A DNA stretch of 64,000 nucleotides from Alteribacter populi (GTDB taxonomy: Bacteria; Bacillota; Bacilli; Bacillales; Salisediminibacteriaceae), in NCBI RefSeq assembly GCF_002352765.1, contig NZ_KZ293963.1, positions 518,368 through 582,367 of the forward strand. Direction: 5' to 3'. The first letter of the stretch is position 1. Each line of letters begins with the position of its first letter. The notes below the pieces were generated by a model. The model saw only the letters and a list, made by a program, of their open reading frames with translations, was not told where the DNA came from and ran no database searches. Shown piece after piece: positions 61,078-64,000 of this stretch. A program made the translations under genes and the position numbers.

Positions 61078-61728
61078 TTAATTAATATTACTTTTTTCAG
61101 TAAAGTACCTTTCCACTTCCTTAAACGTATCGACTGGAACAAAGGGTACATTCCTTGACCGAAGTATATCTTTCAGTCCGTCTTTTGCAAATGTGACATC
61201 TGCATAAACGGCAGGATGAGAGTCTGGCTCACTGTCCCCAATAAAATAAACTTTTTCATAGTCCTCTTGGAGTTTTTGTATGACTTTTGATTTATCAATA
61301 CCATATCGTTCATGGTAGTGCCAGTTTGTTTCTTTCACCTTCATATGGACATTCTTGTCTTTGTAATATCCTTCATTGGAAAACACTGTGACATTGTCAA
61401 TACCATATTTTTCAAGCGTATGTTTTATGTAATAGTCTGTGCCTGCACTTAAGATAAAAAAGTCGCCACCGTTTTCTTGTACCCATTCAATAAATGCTGG
61501 GACATAATCATCGATCGCCATATCATAAATGTCTTCAATAATTTGTTCTTCTTCTTGACCGATTGAAGTAAATATATGAGCTAAAAAATCAATATCCTTC
61601 ATTTTTTCCGTTTTCCACTCATCAAAGTGCTTTCTTCCTTCTGGATAGTATTTCTCGATGATCATCCAGTAAAAGTCTTGTTTGGAAATGGTTCCGTCAA
61701 AATCAGAAACAAATGCCCACTTTTTCAT
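61078..61728 (-). CDS. MtnX-like HAD-IB phosphatase
   Basis: 216 residues, GGAGGAACATC-type site. HAD motif I VSDFDGTIS (about 7-15), motif II LSAGTDYYI (about 93), motif IV YFIGDSEPDSHPAVYAD (about 163-180). Same subfamily as MtnX (2-hydroxy-3-keto-5-methylthiopentenyl-1-P phosphatase), but no other methionine-salvage genes are here. It lies directly upstream of the thiC riboswitch on the same strand, so a role as a thiamine-phosphate or HMP-phosphate phosphatase is conceivable but unproven. Confidence 0.8.
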   Translation of the reverse strand: MKKWAFVSDFDGTISKQDFYWMIIEKYYPEGRKHFDEWKTEKMKDIDFLAHIFTSIGQEEEQIIEDIYDMAIDDYVPAFIEWVQENGGDFFILSAGTDYYIKHTLEKYGIDNVTVFSNEGYYKDKNVHMKVKETNWHYHERYGIDKSKVIQKLQEDYEKVYFIGDSEPDSHPAVYADVTFAKDGLKDILRSRNVPFVPVDTFKEVERYFTEKSNIN

Positions 61729-61919
61729 TGATGTTCCTCCAAATCAGTATTTGTCGTTTATTTTAACATGAAGAAAAAGGCTCAAGATGATTTTGGTAAA
61801 TTTACATCTCCATTTCTATCTTTTCCTATTGTAAACGAATTCACTTTGAATTTTAAAGGTGAACTTCTCATTTATGCGAAAATTCGTTATAGTAAAAGAG
61901 GTAAGGAAGGGGGAGGCCA

Positions 61920-64000
61920 ATGACAACAATCGTGAAAGATCTTAACAAAGAAAATGTGGATATTCCATTAACAATAGAAGAAAAGTTTCGCTTTCAAAAG
62001 CTAACGAATAAATTTGCTTCATCAACCTTTGAGGTTGCCTTTTGTGGCCATTTTTCCGCAGGTAAATCAACGTTGCTCAACCGACTCGTTGGAGCTGAGA
62101 TACTGCCAACTAGTCCAATTCCGACGAGTGCGAATATTATCGGAATTGAAAATGGTGAGCTTGGTCTTACCGTTCATGCGAAAGGTGAGGAAGATCAATT
62201 GTGGTCGGGGGAAATCCCATGGTCCAAAGTACGAGAATGGGGAATGAATGGGCATGATATTTCTGGATTAACGATTAACGCTCCTTTTCCATTTTTGGGT
62301 AACTCGAGTCGAATTTTAGATACACCGGGTGTCGACTCTACTGATGATGCCCATGAAGCAGTAACAGTTGAACAGCTTTATACAACGGATGCTATCGTTT
62401 ACGTAATGGACTATAACCATGTGCAATCAGAAACGAATCTTTATTTTCTAAAACAATGTTCTCTTGAAAAAAAACCGATTTTTCTCGTGATCAACCAAAT
62501 TGATAAACATAACGAAACAGAAATCCCGATTTCGTTGTTTAAAGAGTCCGTAAATGAAGTGTTAGCAAAGTGGGAAATTAACATCATCGACCTGTACTTT
62601 ACAACGATGAAACAACTAGACCATCCCTTAAATGAATTTGACCGATTTGAAAAGGCAATAAAGTCACTTTTGTTTCAAGGTCACGAACTTCGAGAACTTT
62701 TTAAGGAGCGATTAGAAAACGGTTTTTATCAAGCCGTTAAAAAACGGTTAGGGGAAGAAAAATACGAAGCGATTGAAGACGTTTCTAATGAAATGAATGA
62801 ACATGGATATCAGATCAGGCAACTTGAAGAAAAGCAGCATTTAGAGCAAGAGCTCATCAGGCTAGATCAAATAGAGAAAGTGTTAACCCAACAATTTAAC
62901 GACCAATTTAAACGAGTGTTTAAAAACGTGACGCTGTTCCCTTATACGACTACAGAGCTAGCTAAACGTTGGATCGAGTCGATGAAGTCTGGATTCAAAG
63001 TAGGTGTACTTTTTACTAAGAAAAAGACTAAAGCAGAGCAATCAGAACGCTTAAGCCGACTAGAGCAGGAGCTCGAGGATAAAGTGAAAACATTGATCCT
63101 TTATAAAGTGAAGGCTTATTTTCAAGGGCTGGACCGGACGAAGCTGACTAATACGGAAGCCTTTGAACATGCGTTATCAGCATTGAAAACACCGCCACTA
63201 CATTCATTATTAATCAACAATGTAAAGGTAAACCATACTGATCGAAACTATGTACGTACGTTCACCCAAGAAATTACGCAAATAATTGTTCGTGATATCC
63301 AGCGTCAAGCAAACGAGCTAATAGCTTTGTACGCCGAGGGAATGGCCGACGATGCACAGGAACAATCCAAAAATATTAAGGATCAACTCGAGGAACTTAA
63401 AGCGATTTCTTCTTACCAAGAACGAATCGATGAGCTTAAACGTTCGTACGATGAAAATCTTCATAAAGTCGGGAAACTGTTAGAACAATTTCCACCGGAC
63501 GATCAGCACAAAAAAACGTTATTCACTATGATGAAAAAAAGCTATCCGCAGGATGAAGGTTCCGGTGTTTCAAAAATTGAACTACCAAAAGAAAGTGTCA
63601 TTTCAACAGAAGAAGAGGAAATTGATAACTTTAGGAATGTTGATTTTTCAGAAGAGAATACGCTCGCCTGGTTAAGTGACGTAAAGAGTACACTTCGAAT
63701 ATTTGAAGGGCAAAGTGTTTTGTCAGAAGAGCGCAATCAGCTGTTGAAACGTATAGCACGCTATGAAAATCAAACGTATGTCATTTCATTATTTGGGGCG
63801 TTTAGTGCTGGCAAATCTAGCTTTGCCAATGCGCTTTTAGGAGACGATGTGCTGCCGGTTTCACCCAACCCAACTACGGCTACTGTCAATACAGTACAGA
63901 AAAGTACGTCTCATCAGCCACACGGTACGGTCGATGTGATCATTAAAAAGGCAGAGAGCTTATCAGAAGAAATCGACGCTGTAAGTAAAGAACTAAATGA
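61920..64000 (+). CDS. dynA: dynamin-like GTPase DynA (YpbR), partial
   Basis: ATG 61920 with GGGGGAGG upstream; open to the window edge (about 693 codons), so the 3' end is missing. First GTPase head: P-loop CGHFSAGKSTLLNRL (about 42-56), switch regions TSPIPTSANI and LDTPGVDSTDD, and NQIDKHN. After a long helical stalk a second head begins near residue 620: LFGAFSAGKSSFANALLGDD, then VLPVSPNPTTATVN. Two heads in one chain are the mark of B. subtilis DynA (about 1190 residues), a peripheral membrane protein that tethers and fuses membranes and protects against phage and pore damage. Confidence 0.92.
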   Translation, partial: MTTIVKDLNKENVDIPLTIEEKFRFQKLTNKFASSTFEVAFCGHFSAGKSTLLNRLVGAEILPTSPIPTSANIIGIENGELGLTVHAKGEEDQLWSGEIPWSKVREWGMNGHDISGLTINAPFPFLGNSSRILDTPGVDSTDDAHEAVTVEQLYTTDAIVYVMDYNHVQSETNLYFLKQCSLEKKPIFLVINQIDKHNETEIPISLFKESVNEVLAKWEINIIDLYFTTMKQLDHPLNEFDRFEKAIKSLLFQGHELRELFKERLENGFYQAVKKRLGEEKYEAIEDVSNEMNEHGYQIRQLEEKQHLEQELIRLDQIEKVLTQQFNDQFKRVFKNVTLFPYTTTELAKRWIESMKSGFKVGVLFTKKKTKAEQSERLSRLEQELEDKVKTLILYKVKAYFQGLDRTKLTNTEAFEHALSALKTPPLHSLLINNVKVNHTDRNYVRTFTQEITQIIVRDIQRQANELIALYAEGMADDAQEQSKNIKDQLEELKAISSYQERIDELKRSYDENLHKVGKLLEQFPPDDQHKKTLFTMMKKSYPQDEGSGVSKIELPKESVISTEEEEIDNFRNVDFSEENTLAWLSDVKSTLRIFEGQSVLSEERNQLLKRIARYENQTYVISLFGAFSAGKSSFANALLGDDVLPVSPNPTTATVNTVQKSTSHQPHGTVDVIIKKAESLSEEIDAVSKELN

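Overview
The window is a low-GC Firmicute chromosome segment, most likely from a spore-forming Bacillaceae member. The evidence is gene content: an H-type small acid-soluble spore protein, a LysM-Gmad2 spore-type protein, a LysM/YkuD L,D-transpeptidase, FosB, a YkpA-type ABC-F protein, a YpcP-type exonuclease and a two-headed DynA-type dynamin. Ribosome binding sites are strong (AAGGAGG type) and TTG/GTG starts are frequent. No rRNA, tRNA, CRISPR array, intact insertion sequence or prophage was found. Most of the window is ordinary chromosomal backbone.

Layout. 1-4.5 kb: AddA-like helicase-nuclease and a thioester-reductase-like dehydrogenase. 4.6-6.1 kb: a quorum-sensing cassette, an NprR-like HTH-TPR regulator followed after one base by a 40-residue signal-peptide-bearing peptide gene with an NprX-like core (SDPDWVR against the known SKPDIVG). 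6.2-13 kb: metal and membrane proteins, SspH, RarD, a SatD-DUF3307 pair, a broken aminoglycoside-phosphotransferase gene and a DinB protein. 13.4-24.8 kb: ABC-F protein, CoaA, PepF-like peptidase, a nitrate/sulfonate/taurine-type ABC importer, MsrA and several dispersed repeats. 24.4-30 kb: DUF1992 protein with a peptidase remnant behind it, cell-wall proteins, Ohr, a c-di-AMP binding CBS protein and a Cu,Zn-SOD-like lipoprotein. 30-36 kb: CDF transporter, serine hydrolase, YwaF-like protein, prolyl oligopeptidase. 36.9-38.6 kb: a gene graveyard (methyltransferase, acetyltransferase and a HesB-like frame with one internal TGA). 38.7-50.3 kb: YpcP, a quinone/catechol-type dioxygenase, FosB, Ddl, MurB, cold-shock protein, TypA. 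51-58.5 kb: proline-type Na+ symporter with a 34-residue companion, then a cluster of M20 amidohydrolase, ATC-hydrolase-family protein and EamA permease. 58.7-64 kb: thiC under a TPP riboswitch with a small metal-ligand-rich protein behind it, a MtnX-like phosphatase, and the dynamin gene running off the end.

Most interesting points: (1) the NprR/peptide pair, with no protease gene beside it; (2) the ATC hydrolase with an internally duplicated helical module, next to an N-carbamoyl-amino-acid-type hydrolase and an EamA exporter, suggesting a route from a thiazoline (or similar ring) to cysteine; (3) the HesB-like frame whose only defect is a TGA at the expected Cys/Sec position, followed by a hairpin of bacterial-SECIS geometry; (4) a 55-residue Cys/His protein missed by length cut-offs behind thiC; (5) at least four families of dispersed intergenic repeats, one present in six copies and one forming the last codons of the SOD gene.

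Decay is concentrated in accessory functions (acetyltransferases, phosphotransferase, methyltransferase, peptidase remnant), while housekeeping genes are intact. All functional calls are from recognised motifs and memory of families; no database search was run.
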